From: an uncultured Christensenella sp.
Lineage (GTDB): Bacteria; Bacillota; Clostridia; Christensenellales; Pumilibacteraceae
DNA length: 64,000 nt
Assembly: GCA_910579205.1 (NCBI GenBank)
Contig: CAJTTD010000002.1
Coordinates: 62,001-126,000 of the forward strand
Direction: 5' to 3'
In this document: positions 31,214 to 43,755 of the stretch, in pieces
How positions within the stretch are numbered: the first letter of the stretch is position 1
Layout of the letters: each line of letters opens with the position of its first letter
Program-made: the position numbers and the translations under genes
The notes under the pieces: generated by a model
What the model saw: only the letters and a program-made list of their open reading frames with translations
What the model was told of the DNA's origin: nothing
Databases searched by the model: none

Positions 31214-32941
31214 ATGATCGATTGGAGCGTTACCGCAAATATAATATTCGTAGCCGCAGTCGGCGGAGCGTTGTTGTTTACGCTCGTTTCGGCTATCGCT
31301 GTAATAGCCAAGGGCAAGCGGAAATGCCGCGCCGTAGACGTTATTTTGCGTATCGTGGCTACGCTGTGCTTTATAGGCGCGGCTGCGCTTGCGGCGGCGG
31401 CTGTTCTCACCATGCTGTCGGGGAACGTGCGTATAGACGTATCGGACGCGCCCGTTTTGGTGTTTAACGATAAGACTATACAGCTCCCGCTCGCCGATAT
31501 GTTTGTCGCTTTGTCAACCACGTTCGGGTCAAATCTCGTAACGGCGCTCACTGTTACGTCGTTGATGCTGCTCATTGTGGACTGTCTGCTTGCCAACAAG
31601 TCGGACAAAAAGCAAAAGGCGGAGAGCGATAAAAAACCGACCAAAAAGGCAAAGGATAAAGCGGTAAAAAACAAATCGCCCGAGCAGTTGAAACGCGAGG
31701 CGGAGCTTGAAAAAATACGCCGTCTCGGCGCAAACGCAGTGCGCTCGGCAAGCGCTGCGGCGGATACGGTAAAAGATACCGCCGAGCCGTCCGAGCCGAT
31801 AGCGGGCGGCGATAAAGCCGTCAGCGAGCGGTCTTGCGATGACGAAGGCAAAAACGAAGCAAATATCGACCCGTCCGACGACGTTCTTGACGATAGCGCG
31901 TTGGCCGATAAAAACGATTGGAGAGCGAGCGATAATACTTCGAACAATACCGAGTTTGTGGGACTTCGTTCGGAGTCCGATCCCGAGTTCGACACATTCG
32001 GAGATTTTGAAAACGATGAACAGACCGACGGCTTAAATTCCTACGGCGAAGAGCAAGAGAGCGAAACGCAAGCGGAAAGCTTTGAAGGCGAACCGAATGC
32101 GGAGCAAGAGCAAGAACAAGCCATGCCGCAAGACGACGAGGCGCAAGAGTATTCGGCAGAAGAGAGCGATGCATACGACTACGGCGAAGAGCCGCGTGGC
32201 GACGGCGCAAACGATAGCGATGAGTCGGACTTTGTGTCGGCGCGAACCGACGAGGAAGAGCTTGACGCGGTAACGGATGACGGCGCGGAAGAATCGGACG
32301 CAACAGAGAAGGACGGCGGGGAAGCGGAGGACGACGTGTACGACGACGCGTCCAACTGGGCGTTTGACAGCGACGTATCTGCGGATGACGAGACCGTATA
32401 CGACGACGCTCAAGAAAAGAGCGAAGCTAAAGACGAAGCGGCGGAAAGTTCCGCGATCTACGGCGACGAGAGATTGGACGAGGATATCTACGACGATCGT
32501 TCGATAGAACCTAACCGCGATATTTATATACCCAAAATGCGCACTATAGTTGTGCGCAAGCAAGAAGAAAAGCCCAAGACGGCATCGGAGCGCACAGCGC
32601 CCGCGGCAAGTAAGGCAAAGGGGCGTACCGGTCAAAGCAAACCGCGCGCTACCGCCGCTGCAGTTAAGCCTTCTCCCGCGGCTAAAAAGCCCGCGGTCAA
32701 AAAGCAGTCCGACGCTGCTGCAAGATCCAAAGCAAGCAATGCCGCGGAAAAGCGCGCCGCGCAAAAAACCGCCGATGACGATACGCAAAAGCGCGACGGC
32801 AAAAAACTGCCCGTAACGCGTAGATACGTAATACTCGACAGAACGAGCGCGGTCAATATTTTCGGAAACTATCTCAAAGAGCGCGACGACGCGGAAAAGA
32901 ATAAATTGGAAAATTCCATAAGCACCATAATAATCAAATAG
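31214..32941 (+). CDS. Membrane protein with long acidic and Lys/Ala-rich cytoplasmic tail, unknown
   Basis: 575 residues from ATG 31214. Two or three membrane helices lie in the first 130 residues (about 5-30, 40-65, 100-118). Residues 130-190 are basic, 190-420 strongly acidic with repeated DDE/YDDA motifs (VYDDASNWAF, VYDDAQEKSE, IYDDRSIEPN), and 440-540 basic and Lys/Ala/Pro-rich. The conserved-looking end (RRYVILDRTSAVNIFGNYLKE) may be a docking segment. No family recognised. Leaderless start. It is nine bases ahead of the ROK kinase gene and so in one operon. Confidence 0.8.
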   Translation: MIDWSVTANIIFVAAVGGALLFTLVSAIAVIAKGKRKCRAVDVILRIVATLCFIGAAALAAAAVLTMLSGNVRIDVSDAPVLVFNDKTIQLPLADMFVALSTTFGSNLVTALTVTSLMLLIVDCLLANKSDKKQKAESDKKPTKKAKDKAVKNKSPEQLKREAELEKIRRLGANAVRSASAAADTVKDTAEPSEPIAGGDKAVSERSCDDEGKNEANIDPSDDVLDDSALADKNDWRASDNTSNNTEFVGLRSESDPEFDTFGDFENDEQTDGLNSYGEEQESETQAESFEGEPNAEQEQEQAMPQDDEAQEYSAEESDAYDYGEEPRGDGANDSDESDFVSARTDEEELDAVTDDGAEESDATEKDGGEAEDDVYDDASNWAFDSDVSADDETVYDDAQEKSEAKDEAAESSAIYGDERLDEDIYDDRSIEPNRDIYIPKMRTIVVRKQEEKPKTASERTAPAASKAKGRTGQSKPRATAAAVKPSPAAKKPAVKKQSDAAARSKASNAAEKRAAQKTADDDTQKRDGKKLPVTRRYVILDRTSAVNIFGNYLKERDDAEKNKLENSISTIIIK

Positions 32942-32949
32942 GAGTTATC

Positions 32950-33885
32950 ATGTACAGCATAGGCGTAGACATAGGCGGCATGTCCGTTAAGATCGGGCTT
33001 GTAAACGAAAAGGGCGAGATATTTAAGAGAGGAAAAACAGCTACGGACGTTGCGGGCGGCGCAGACAAAATAGTCTCCGACATTGCGAAAGTGATATGCG
33101 AGCTTGCAGATCCGTCCGACGCCGATCTTGCGGGCATAGGCATAGGCTGTCCCGGGACGATATCGTCGGCTATAGGCGTTGTAGACAAAGCATATAATCT
33201 TAATTGGGAAAACGTGGCGCTCGCCGATATGCTCGGCAAGTACATAAACAAGCCTATAAAGGTGAGCAACGACGCCAATGTCGCCGCGCTCGGCGAAACG
33301 ATGTTCGGCGTGGGTAAAAAGTACACCGATACAATATTATTGACGCTCGGAACGGGCGTGGGCGGCGGCGTTATCATAAACGGCGAGCTGTACGAGGGCG
33401 CGTTCAGCAAGGGCGCGGAGCTTGGACACGTAGTGGTCAGAGTGGACGGCGAACAGTGTTCGTGCGGACGGCGCGGTTGCTTGGAGGCGTATTGCAGCGC
33501 GACGGCGCTTATACGCGATACAAAAGCCGCAATGGTCGCCGACAAAACTTCGGCGATGTGGAAGTTTTCGCCCGACTTGGAACAAGTGGACGGGCGCACG
33601 GCATTCGAGTGCAGCAAAAAAGGCGACGCGGCGGCGACAAAAGTGGTGGATAACTACGTTAAGTTCTTAGCCGAAGGCATGATGAATTTTGCCAACGTGT
33701 TCCGTCCGCAAGCTATAATACTCGGAGGCGGAGTGAGCGCGCAAGGTAAGTATCTTACGGATAAGCTCGAGGCATACTGCAAGGCGCTCGATCACGGCTT
33801 TGCGGGCGCGCCCGTGTTTGAAATACTTGTCGCGGAACTCGGCAACGACGCGGGCATAATCGGCGCGGCGGCGTTACTGTTTTAA
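32950..33885 (+). CDS. ROK family sugar kinase (glucokinase-like)
   Basis: 311 residues. N-terminal phosphate loop DIGGMSVKIGLV, sugar-binding NDANVAALGE, second phosphate loop LTLGTGVGGGVIINGEL, and the ROK zinc motif CSCGRRGCLE. It phosphorylates a hexose, most likely glucose, in the cytoplasm. AGGAG sits before the ATG. Second gene of the operon that starts at 31214. Confidence 0.93.
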   Translation: MYSIGVDIGGMSVKIGLVNEKGEIFKRGKTATDVAGGADKIVSDIAKVICELADPSDADLAGIGIGCPGTISSAIGVVDKAYNLNWENVALADMLGKYINKPIKVSNDANVAALGETMFGVGKKYTDTILLTLGTGVGGGVIINGELYEGAFSKGAELGHVVVRVDGEQCSCGRRGCLEAYCSATALIRDTKAAMVADKTSAMWKFSPDLEQVDGRTAFECSKKGDAAATKVVDNYVKFLAEGMMNFANVFRPQAIILGGGVSAQGKYLTDKLEAYCKALDHGFAGAPVFEILVAELGNDAGIIGAAALLF

Positions 33886-33936
33886 GATAGGTAACGCAAC
33901 GTCCTACGTCGTGCGTAGATAACACGCATACATAAA

Positions 33937-33995
33937 TGCGCATATGTTTACGTGTCGGCAAAACGCGGCGAGAATGCGATATATGCGCATATGTT
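33937..33995 (+). repeat. Duplicated 12-base motif upstream of rubrerythrin
   Basis: TGCGCATATGTT occurs at 33937-33948 and 33984-33995, 47 bases apart, in the 270-base gap before the rubrerythrin gene. The rest of that gap holds AT-rich sequence with a TATAAT at about 34116. The pair could be regulator sites or chance. Confidence 0.35.
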
Positions 33996-34156
33996 AAGGG
34001 AAGCGGGCGGCTTTCTCATATATACTTGCCTTTTATATTTTTTAGGGCAAAGCTCATAATTACACGAAAAGAAATAATAACGGATAATCTTTCGTAATTC
34101 GACAATCATTTGGTTATATAATCATGCGGTGTAATATACCGTAAAGGAGATAGATC

Positions 34157-34696
34157 ATGAAAAGCTTAAAAGGCACAAAGACCGAAGAAAATCTCATGAC
34201 CGCATTTTCGGGCGAGAGCATGGCGCGCAATAAATACACGTACTATGCATCCAAAGCCAGAAAGGACGGCTACGAGCAGATAGCGGACATTTTCGAAGAG
34301 ACTGCCGCCAACGAGAAGGAACACGCCAAGATATGGTTCAAGCTGTTGCACGGCGGCGTTGCCGATACCGTTACCAATCTTAAGGACGCGGCGGACGGCG
34401 AGCATTACGAATGGACCGATATGTACAAGACGTTTGCCGAAGAGGCGGACAAGGAGGGCTTTACGCAGATCGCAGAGTTGTTCCGCAAGGTAGCCGAGAT
34501 AGAAAAGTCTCACGAGGAGCGTTACGCCAAGCTCGTCGCCAATATCGAAAAGAACGAAGTGTTTAAAAAAGGCGTTCAAGTCGTTTGGGTATGCCGCAAC
34601 TGCGGGCATATCGTCGTGGGCGACAGCGCGCCCGAGGTTTGCCCCGTGTGTGCGCACCCGCGTTCCTATTTCGAGATGAAAGCGGAAAACTATTGA
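34157..34696 (+). CDS. Rubrerythrin
   Basis: 179 residues: four-helix diiron domain with ExxH motifs ([16 protein letters not shown], then [14 protein letters not shown]), and a C-terminal rubredoxin-like domain with two CxxC pairs (CRNC, CPVC). It reduces hydrogen peroxide in anaerobes. AAGGAG ribosome-binding site. Single gene, as expected for an oxidative stress gene of an anaerobe. Confidence 0.96.
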   Translation: MKSLKGTKTEENLMTAFSGESMARNKYTYYASKARKDGYEQIADIFEETAANEKEHAKIWFKLLHGGVADTVTNLKDAADGEHYEWTDMYKTFAEEADKEGFTQIAELFRKVAEIEKSHEERYAKLVANIEKNEVFKKGVQVVWVCRNCGHIVVGDSAPEVCPVCAHPRSYFEMKAENY

Positions 34697-34874
34697 TAGA
34701 GCTTTGAGCGATCACAGCCTCTTATACGCGCTCAAAACCAATCGTTAAGACACGTTTTATTAGTCCGTCGCATTCGGCTTTGTCCGCATGCGGCGGTTTT
34801 TCGTTTAAAGCGCGCTATTTCACGCTTTTTTTTTGTCGTAACTCTAAATTTAATGTAATTTTAATTTTTATATA

Positions 34875-34903
34875 TTGAATATGAAAAACATTTATGATAT
34901 ACT
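34875..34903 (+). promoter_or_regulatory. Promoter of the exporter/TIR-LRR gene cluster
   Basis: TTGAAT (34875-34880), 17 bases, TATACT (34898-34903), leader of about 60 bases with GGAGG before the ATG at 34972. The AT-rich sequence just upstream (34815-34870) could hold regulator sites. Confidence 0.6.
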
Positions 34904-34971
34904 TTATTTGCAGTGCGGCGCGGTCGTTACATTCGGGGGTGTCGTGAGCAAACATACGAGCGGAGGTTTGT

Positions 34972-37322
34972 ATGGCTTTATTGACACTGAAGGACGTCGG
35001 TAAAATATACGCGTCGGCAAATAGCGTAGCGGTTGGCATACGCGGCGTAAATCTGTCTTTCGATAAAGGCGAGTTTGTAGCCATAACGGGTAAATCGGGC
35101 TCTGGAAAATCCACATTGCTCAATGTCATAAGCGGTATGGATACATACGAAGAAGGCGAAATGTACATCGAGGGAAACAGCACTTCGCACTATCTTCAAC
35201 CCGATTGGGAAGAATACCGTCAAAAATACATATCGTTTATATTTCAAGACTATAACATCATAGAGAGTTTTACCGTTTTGCAAAACGTAGAACTCGCTCT
35301 AATGCACATAGAGGACGGAAAGGAGCGCAGAGCAAAAGCTTTGGAGCTTCTCCGTCGCGTGGGGCTGGGCGACAGGCTTAAGCAAAAGGGCAGCAAGCTT
35401 TCGGGCGGGCAGAAACAACGCACCGTTATTGCCCGCGCGCTCGCAAAGGACAGTCCTATCATATTGGCGGACGAGCCGACGGGCAATCTCGATTCCAAAA
35501 CGTCGGAAGAGATAATAGAGCTTTTGCGCGAAGTATCCAAGGATAAGCTTCTTATCGTAGTTACGCATAATTTCGAGCAAGTGCAAAAGTACGCCACGCG
35601 TCAGATACGCATATTCGACGGCGCAGTCGAGTACGACCATGCGGAAGCGGTAAGGTCGGACGATGCGGACATGCCGTCGGACGGACAAACTCGGGCGACG
35701 GCGGCGGAGAGCGTACCGCAAAATGAAAATGGCGATATACCAAAAGACGGCGAAGCAAGCCGCGTTCCAGACGGCGCTGTAAGCGCAGCCGCTGTAAAAG
35801 AACAAAAAACGAGACCGCGGCAGATCGCCGCAGAGCTTAAAAAGGGCTTTGCGCTCGGCAGCGTTATTTTCCGTTCTACGCCCAAGCTGACGGTGTTTTT
35901 GTGCATGCTGCTCATAGTGGGCGCTTTTGCCATATTTTTGGTTACGTCGGTGTGCGGCGGCGCGGTAAATCTGTTTCGCGACGATTACATGTTCAATCAC
36001 ATAAAAGGGCGGGTCGTGGTAACGCACAAGACGGGCGGGACTATGCTCGAAGATGACGTAGCCCGACTCGCAGCCGAATACGGGGCAAAAGACCATTTGG
36101 CATGCGATCTTGCTTTGGACTCCGGCTATTTTGAGTCATATTTGTATCAGGCAAACGCCCATATTCGGTTTAAGTGCGCTTACAAAAAGGATTACGGCAA
36201 GAATATAATCGGAAGATACCCCGTCGAGAAAAACGAAGTATTTCTGTATATCCCTATAAGCTTAAAACCGTATTTCGGCGATGCCACGCTGAAGATAGAC
36301 AAGATAGCGTTGAACGAGCTTGTCGTCAACGTTACGGGCGTGAAGTACTATTACGACAACACCAAAACTCCCGAGATACTGTTTTCGGACGATGGGCTTC
36401 GCGTAGCTACGGCTTTCGATCTCTTTGCGCGCTATATGAACCGCGATTTGGCTGTATTCATAAACGATAACAGAATGGAGTCGTTTTTTGGGCGCTTGTA
36501 TCCGTCTTTTGATCTGCCGACGGGTAAAGCCCATATAGACATATCGAGTTACACAAGCTCCGTTAAACCGGGGGACAATACCGTGCTGGCGCTCTACTTC
36601 TCGTATGTTGTCAATCAAGACGGCGAAAGCATAGTTTACGAGGGCGCTCGCTCATACGAAAATGACGATATAACAAACGTTCGCCCGTCAGAATACACGA
36701 CATTGCAAAAAGTGCACGGAATGTACGGCATGACCGAAGGTGTATATATTGCCGTAGACGACATGTGCGATATTGCAGAGGATATTATTTCTGCATCGTA
36801 CAGACAAGCGTCGTTGTTTTTTGAAAGCGACAAACGCGCGCGAGAGGTCGCAAAAGAGCTTAACAAAGGCGATTATATTGCGGTCTCGTCCGATACGACG
36901 TTCGATCCGCCCGCGATGGAAGTTATAGAGCGCACGGTGCTCAATGTTTTGATGCTGTTTGTGTGGCTTATAGCTATAATTTTCCTCGCGTTCTTTATCA
37001 ATATCTGTACGCGCCGAACAATGGACGCGTTTAAAGGAGATATGGCGATCATGCGATCGATGGGCATACCCGTAAAGACGGTCAAAATATCCATATACGC
37101 GCGCATGCTGCTGTCGCTTTTGCCTACGTTCGTATTTATAGCCGTTGCTGCGACCGTCATATTCTTAACACCCGTACTCAACAAGCTGTTTGTTTTCCTT
37201 CATGCATGGCAGTATGTTCTTATATTCTTCGGCATGGTGCTGCTGACGCTGAGAGTAACGCGTTTGCAGATAAAAAGGCTGTTTGACAAGAGCGTTAAAA
37301 AATCGCTCAAAGGCGGTGCGGA

Positions 37323-37326
<4 letters not shown>
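34972..37326 (+). CDS. Fused ABC ATPase-permease (MacB-type exporter), first of a pair
   Basis: 784 residues. Residues 1-220 are an ABC ATPase (Walker A from G40, GKSGSGKST; signature LSGGQKQRTVIARAL; Walker [14 protein letters not shown]). A hydrophilic linker (220-290) leads to one membrane helix (about 300-322), a large outer domain, and three helices near the C terminus (about 645-668, 700-722, 735-755). This is the MacB/FtsX permease plan. The next gene, overlapping by four bases, has the same layout, so they likely form a heterodimer. Such exporters often protect against antimicrobial peptides; substrate unknown. GGAGG ribosome-binding site. Confidence 0.88.
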
Positions 37327-39794
<2,468 letters not shown>

Positions 39795-39816
39795 CGGACG
39801 GAGCGATGGATAAAAG

Positions 39817-41442
39817 ATGAGTAAAAACGGAAAAACAAAAGAGAGCTTACAAGCCGCCGCGCCCGCATTGCGCGACGATCGGTTCGAAGGTTGGTCGGAC
39901 GAAGAAAAACTGCAGATAATAGACGGCATGACCGAACTGAAAAACGTGCCCATGGGCTGCCGTCCGCCTTGTCCGGATGATAACTCCGACTACTATTTCG
40001 TCAGTTATTCGCACAAGGACTTCAAAAAGGTATATAGGGATATTTTCGCGCTGCAAATGAGCGGGCTTAATATTTGGTACGACAGAGAAATGGTGTACGG
40101 TCAGTCTTGGCTGGATACCGCCGAAAAATACATACGCAATCAGCATTGCTTGGGCGTGGTGTTTTACGTGAGCGAAAACTCCGTGATGTCGGAAGCGATA
40201 GGCGAGGAGATAAAATACGCGCAAAAGCACGACAAAGATTGGTGCTCGGTCAACCTCCCGCTCGTAGACAAAAAATTCGGAGACAGTGTGGGCAGCGAGC
40301 TGTGCGGCAAAGATATACTCGACCTTATTCGGCAAGCCTATGGCGAGAATAAAGTAAGCCCCGAGTCGTATGAGTTTATTGCCGAGACGCTCAGTAAAGA
40401 TATTTTGTACGTTGCGTATTCCGCATCGCCCGATATAAAGATAAGCGCAATAAGATCGATAAAACAAAAGCCGTTGTTTGTGTATGAATATGGTAATTCT
40501 GGAATACACATAAAAGGCGTCAATAATACGGATGTTGAAATTATTAAAAAAAGAGATTTTAAATTTGCAGATGAACAGTATGATATTATTTTAATCAAGC
40601 CTTGCGCTATTGCCAACTGTAAGTATTTAAAGAGCGTGTCGTTTCCGAAAAATTTGAATTTTATCGGAGATTATGCGTTTTTCGGTTGTAAAAGTTTATA
40701 TTCAGTTTGTATTCCGCTATGTACGAGTCATATGGGGATCGGCGCTTTTTCCGAGTGTGTCGATTTAAAAAAATTCGATGCCTATGATAGCAGAATAGAT
40801 GTAATACAAGAAAAAACATTTAGCGGTTGTTCATCTCTTAATGAGATAAAATTACCAAAAAATTTAGGAAGCATAAACGATTTTGCATTTAAAGGTTGCA
40901 CAAGTTTAAGAGAAATAAATATACCGAGTAGCGTTACAAACATAGGTTGGTTTGCATTTGGCGGTTGTACAAGTTTAAAAGAAATAAATATACCGAATAA
41001 CGTAGAAAGCATAAGCTATGGTGCATTTGGCGGTTGCACAAGTTTAAAAGAGATAAATTTACCTAATAGCGTAACAAGCATAGGCGATCATGCATTTGAC
41101 GGTTGCAAGAGTTTAAGAGAGATAACGATACCTAATAGTGTAAAAAGCATAGAAACGTGGGTATTCGATAGTTGTACAAGTTTAACAAAGATAACGATAC
41201 CTGATAGCGTAGTATACATAGACGATCGTGCATTCGGTTGTTGTACGAGTTTATATGAAATAACGATATCGAATAGCGTAATGAGCATAGGTAAGTATGC
41301 ATTCGTTGATTGCAAAAATCTTACTGAAGTAAATTTCACGGGCACTATGAGAGAGTGGATGAAAATCGAATTAGGCGATAGAGTTTTTAGAGATACTCAA
41401 GTAAAAGCCATACACTGCACGGACGGGGACTTATTTATATAG
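39817..41442 (+). CDS. TIR-LRR protein, intracellular
   Basis: 541 residues, no signal peptide or membrane helix. The TIR domain spans about 58-185, beginning DYYFVSYSHKDFKKVYRD, with NIWYDREMVYGQSWLD, VVFYVSENSVMSE and E131 in IGEEIKYA at the expected catalytic glutamate position. A linker (185-265) leads to about ten LRR_5 repeats (265-510) and a cap ending IHCTDGDLFI. The LRR part is clearly more AT-rich than the TIR part. An ATG twelve bases earlier opens a four-codon frame (MDKR) that ends at this start; its GGACGGAG ribosome-binding site may serve both. Probable operon with the exporter pair. Enzymatic NAD+ cleavage and ligand sensing by the repeats are inference. Confidence 0.88.
   Translation: MSKNGKTKESLQAAAPALRDDRFEGWSDEEKLQIIDGMTELKNVPMGCRPPCPDDNSDYYFVSYSHKDFKKVYRDIFALQMSGLNIWYDREMVYGQSWLDTAEKYIRNQHCLGVVFYVSENSVMSEAIGEEIKYAQKHDKDWCSVNLPLVDKKFGDSVGSELCGKDILDLIRQAYGENKVSPESYEFIAETLSKDILYVAYSASPDIKISAIRSIKQKPLFVYEYGNSGIHIKGVNNTDVEIIKKRDFKFADEQYDIILIKPCAIANCKYLKSVSFPKNLNFIGDYAFFGCKSLYSVCIPLCTSHMGIGAFSECVDLKKFDAYDSRIDVIQEKTFSGCSSLNEIKLPKNLGSINDFAFKGCTSLREINIPSSVTNIGWFAFGGCTSLKEINIPNNVESISYGAFGGCTSLKEINLPNSVTSIGDHAFDGCKSLREITIPNSVKSIETWVFDSCTSLTKITIPDSVVYIDDRAFGCCTSLYEITISNSVMSIGKYAFVDCKNLTEVNFTGTMREWMKIELGDRVFRDTQVKAIHCTDGDLFI
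40831..41314 (+). repeat. 69-base tandem coding repeats (LRR_5)
   Basis: About seven units with a strict 69-base period; the element beginning ACAAGTTTAA or a variant recurs at 40900, 40969, 41038, 41107, 41176 and 41245. Each unit encodes 23 residues of the type TSLKEINIPNNVESISYGAF. The high DNA similarity between units suggests recent duplication or gene conversion. Confidence 0.9.
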
Positions 41443-41485
41443 TGCGGCGGGAATGCGATAAAGCGGCGTATGGGGCGTAGGAGAT

Positions 41486-42964
41486 ATGGACGGGAAAGAA
41501 TTGCATAAACTAAACAACGAAAAAATGCGGCGGATAAACAACAGCCGCTCTCTCGACGGCGTGCGCGCGGGCGATCTGCCCGACGTTGCGGACATAAACG
41601 AAGATTACTATTTCGTCAGTTATTCGCACAAAGACTACAAAAAGGTCTATAGGGATATCTTTCTGTTTCAAGAGCGCGGGCGCAACATTTGGTACGACCG
41701 CGGCATGGTCAACGGCAGATCGTGGCAAGAGATAGCGCAAACGTATATAAACAAATTCCGCTGTTTGGGCGTCATATTTTACATAAGCGAGCATTCGCTC
41801 ATGTCGGAAGCCATACACAAGGAGATAGAGTACGCAAAAAGCAGCGGCAAAAACTGCATGTTCATCAATCTGCCCGCCGAAGCGTCGGGCGGCGGTAAAA
41901 CGTCGGACAAAAAAACGCTCAGCGCCAAAGAGTATTTGGACGAGCTTATAAAAGCGGGGTACGAAGTGGACGGCGAGAAGTATAAATATATTTCCGACAT
42001 ATTGCCGCCCGAAGTTATCTATACGCCATATTCAAAGAGCATAGACAACAAGTTAAGCGATCTCGACAATTCGTTTGCCCGCCCGCAACTATTCGATTTC
42101 GGCAAGGGTGTTTACAGATTGGGAGTGGTCGCCGTCAACGATACCGATATAAAGCGGGTGGAGTTGGGCGACTTTGTGCCTAATGCGGAAGCCTTGGATA
42201 AAGCGCGCGCTCAAACGGGCGAGCGCGATCTCGTGGTGCTCAACATTGACGATTGTGTTTTTGCCAACTGCCGCGATCTGGAAAATATAGAGCTGCCGCA
42301 TACCGTAAAGATAATCGGGTCGTATGCATTTTTCAGATGTAAAAAGCTCCAAAGCATTTACTTGTGCGACGGGTTTCAGTATTTGGGCGATTGCGCGTTC
42401 GAGGGCTGTGAGAGCTTGACCGATGTTTGCATATCGCCGCACGCCATAATGGAGTCTCTTAATACGGGCGCGTTTTACGGCTGCAAGTCGCTCGAGCGCA
42501 TAAAGCTGCCCGACAGTATCACGACTATAGCCGAGCATGCGTTTTATAATTGCGTCAAGCTGTCCGAAGTGCATTTGCCGCGTGGTTTAACGACTGTCGG
42601 CGGTTATGCGTTTGCCCATTGCGCTTCGTTAAAGCATATTGAGCTGCCCGACAGCGTAACGGAGTTGGGCGAGGGCGCGTTTTACGGTTGCGCGTCGCTT
42701 AAAGAGACAGAACTTCCGAGCAAGCTCAAATCGGTCGATTTCGGACTTTTCAGCGATTGCGAAAATTTGGAGCGGGTAGTCTTGCCGCCGAGCATAACGC
42801 ATATAGATGATTGCGCATTTTTTAACTGTTTTAAGTTGAGCGATCTTATATACAAAGGCACAATGGTGCAGTGGCTGGCTGTGGGCAATACGCAGTCTAT
42901 CGGAAAGTCGTCGCAAGTGCATGTCGTTCACTGTGCCGACGGCGATATTTACGTCGATCGATAA
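41486..42964 (+). CDS. TIR-LRR protein, intracellular, paralogue of the upstream gene
   Basis: 492 residues without signal peptide. TIR at about 40-165 (DYYFVSYSHKDYKKVYRD, NIWYDRGMVNGRSWQE, VIFYISEHSLMSE, E113 in IHKEIEYA). A linker is followed by eight or nine LRR_5 repeats (about 255-460) and the cap VVHCADGDIYVDR. The TIR halves of this and the upstream protein are close relatives; the repeats have diverged and here have the normal GC-rich composition. GGAG precedes the ATG; 43 bases separate it from the upstream gene, so both are probably one operon. Confidence 0.88.
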   Translation: MDGKELHKLNNEKMRRINNSRSLDGVRAGDLPDVADINEDYYFVSYSHKDYKKVYRDIFLFQERGRNIWYDRGMVNGRSWQEIAQTYINKFRCLGVIFYISEHSLMSEAIHKEIEYAKSSGKNCMFINLPAEASGGGKTSDKKTLSAKEYLDELIKAGYEVDGEKYKYISDILPPEVIYTPYSKSIDNKLSDLDNSFARPQLFDFGKGVYRLGVVAVNDTDIKRVELGDFVPNAEALDKARAQTGERDLVVLNIDDCVFANCRDLENIELPHTVKIIGSYAFFRCKKLQSIYLCDGFQYLGDCAFEGCESLTDVCISPHAIMESLNTGAFYGCKSLERIKLPDSITTIAEHAFYNCVKLSEVHLPRGLTTVGGYAFAHCASLKHIELPDSVTELGEGAFYGCASLKETELPSKLKSVDFGLFSDCENLERVVLPPSITHIDDCAFFNCFKLSDLIYKGTMVQWLAVGNTQSIGKSSQVHVVHCADGDIYVDR

Positions 42965-42976
42965 TAGCATAAACGC

Positions 42977-43005
42977 TTGAAAAAACTCCGAATTTGTGAT
43001 AGAAT
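42977..43005 (+). promoter_or_regulatory. Promoter of the flavodoxin-domain gene
   Basis: TTGAAA (42977-42982), 17 bases, TAGAAT (43000-43005), 30 bases before the ATG at 43036. Confidence 0.65.
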
Positions 43006-43035
43006 AAATTATCAAGCGAATGTTTCGAGGCGGAT

Positions 43036-43698
43036 ATGAAAGGTAAACTCCTTATAATTTTTTATTCCAAGCACGGCTATGTAAAGCGTTACGTGGATAT
43101 TTTGGGTAATGCGCTCGGTTGCGACGCCGTTCCCGTAGATAAGCTTCAAGCGGATATGCTCGGCTGTTACGACAAGATACTGTACATCGGGTCGCTTCGC
43201 GGCAGCGAGATAAACGGCATGAAAAAGTTTTCGCCCTATCTCGAAGCGGTGTACGGCAAAACTTTGGTGTGCGCCGTGGGAATGCTCCCGTTTAAAGAAG
43301 GTCTGCCCGCGCGCATCAAGGACGCTTCCGTAAGCGTGGCATACGAAAAGTTCATACCCGTGTTTTACGCGCAAGGCGGTTTCGACGTGAACGAACTGTC
43401 GCGTACCGACAAGCTGATGATATCCATGCGCGTGCGTCAAATAAAGTCGATGCAAGCGCTTAGCGACGAGGAAACATATTTCCTTAAAGCGACCGAAACT
43501 CCTATAGACGAAGTTAAAAAGTCAAATATACAGCCGCTGATAGATTATCTCGACGGCAAGACGGTTGACGAAAAGCTGTATTCTCCGCCCGAGATCACCG
43601 ATCCCGAAGAAGAAAAGCGGTTCTTCGACGAGCTGAACAGCGCAGCCGCCGCGCCCGAAAACAAAAAACGCGCTATCAAGAAAAAGCTTAAAAAGTAG
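43036..43698 (+). CDS. Flavodoxin-domain protein (HemG/protoporphyrinogen oxidase-like)
   Basis: 220 residues starting MKGKLLIIFYSKHGYVKRYV, a flavodoxin_5-type FMN loop, with ILYIGSLRGSEINGMKKF in the middle. The last 45 residues are lysine- and alanine-rich. Relatives include menaquinone-dependent protoporphyrinogen oxidase HemG, but many clostridial members lack a known substrate, and no haem genes are nearby. GAGGCGG ribosome-binding site. Starts a new transcription unit; the LRR gene follows after 57 bases. Confidence 0.8.
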   Translation: MKGKLLIIFYSKHGYVKRYVDILGNALGCDAVPVDKLQADMLGCYDKILYIGSLRGSEINGMKKFSPYLEAVYGKTLVCAVGMLPFKEGLPARIKDASVSVAYEKFIPVFYAQGGFDVNELSRTDKLMISMRVRQIKSMQALSDEETYFLKATETPIDEVKKSNIQPLIDYLDGKTVDEKLYSPPEITDPEEEKRFFDELNSAAAAPENKKRAIKKKLKK

Positions 43699-43755
43699 AC
43701 TGATGTCGCTGACGGCGGGATTTAACGCCGCTGTGGCGATGTTTGCGGGGCGATA

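Noticed and set aside
43036..43698. Assignment as a true haem-pathway HemG
   Set aside because: Only the flavodoxin fold is supported; there are no haem biosynthesis genes nearby, and family names based on HemG are often overextended.
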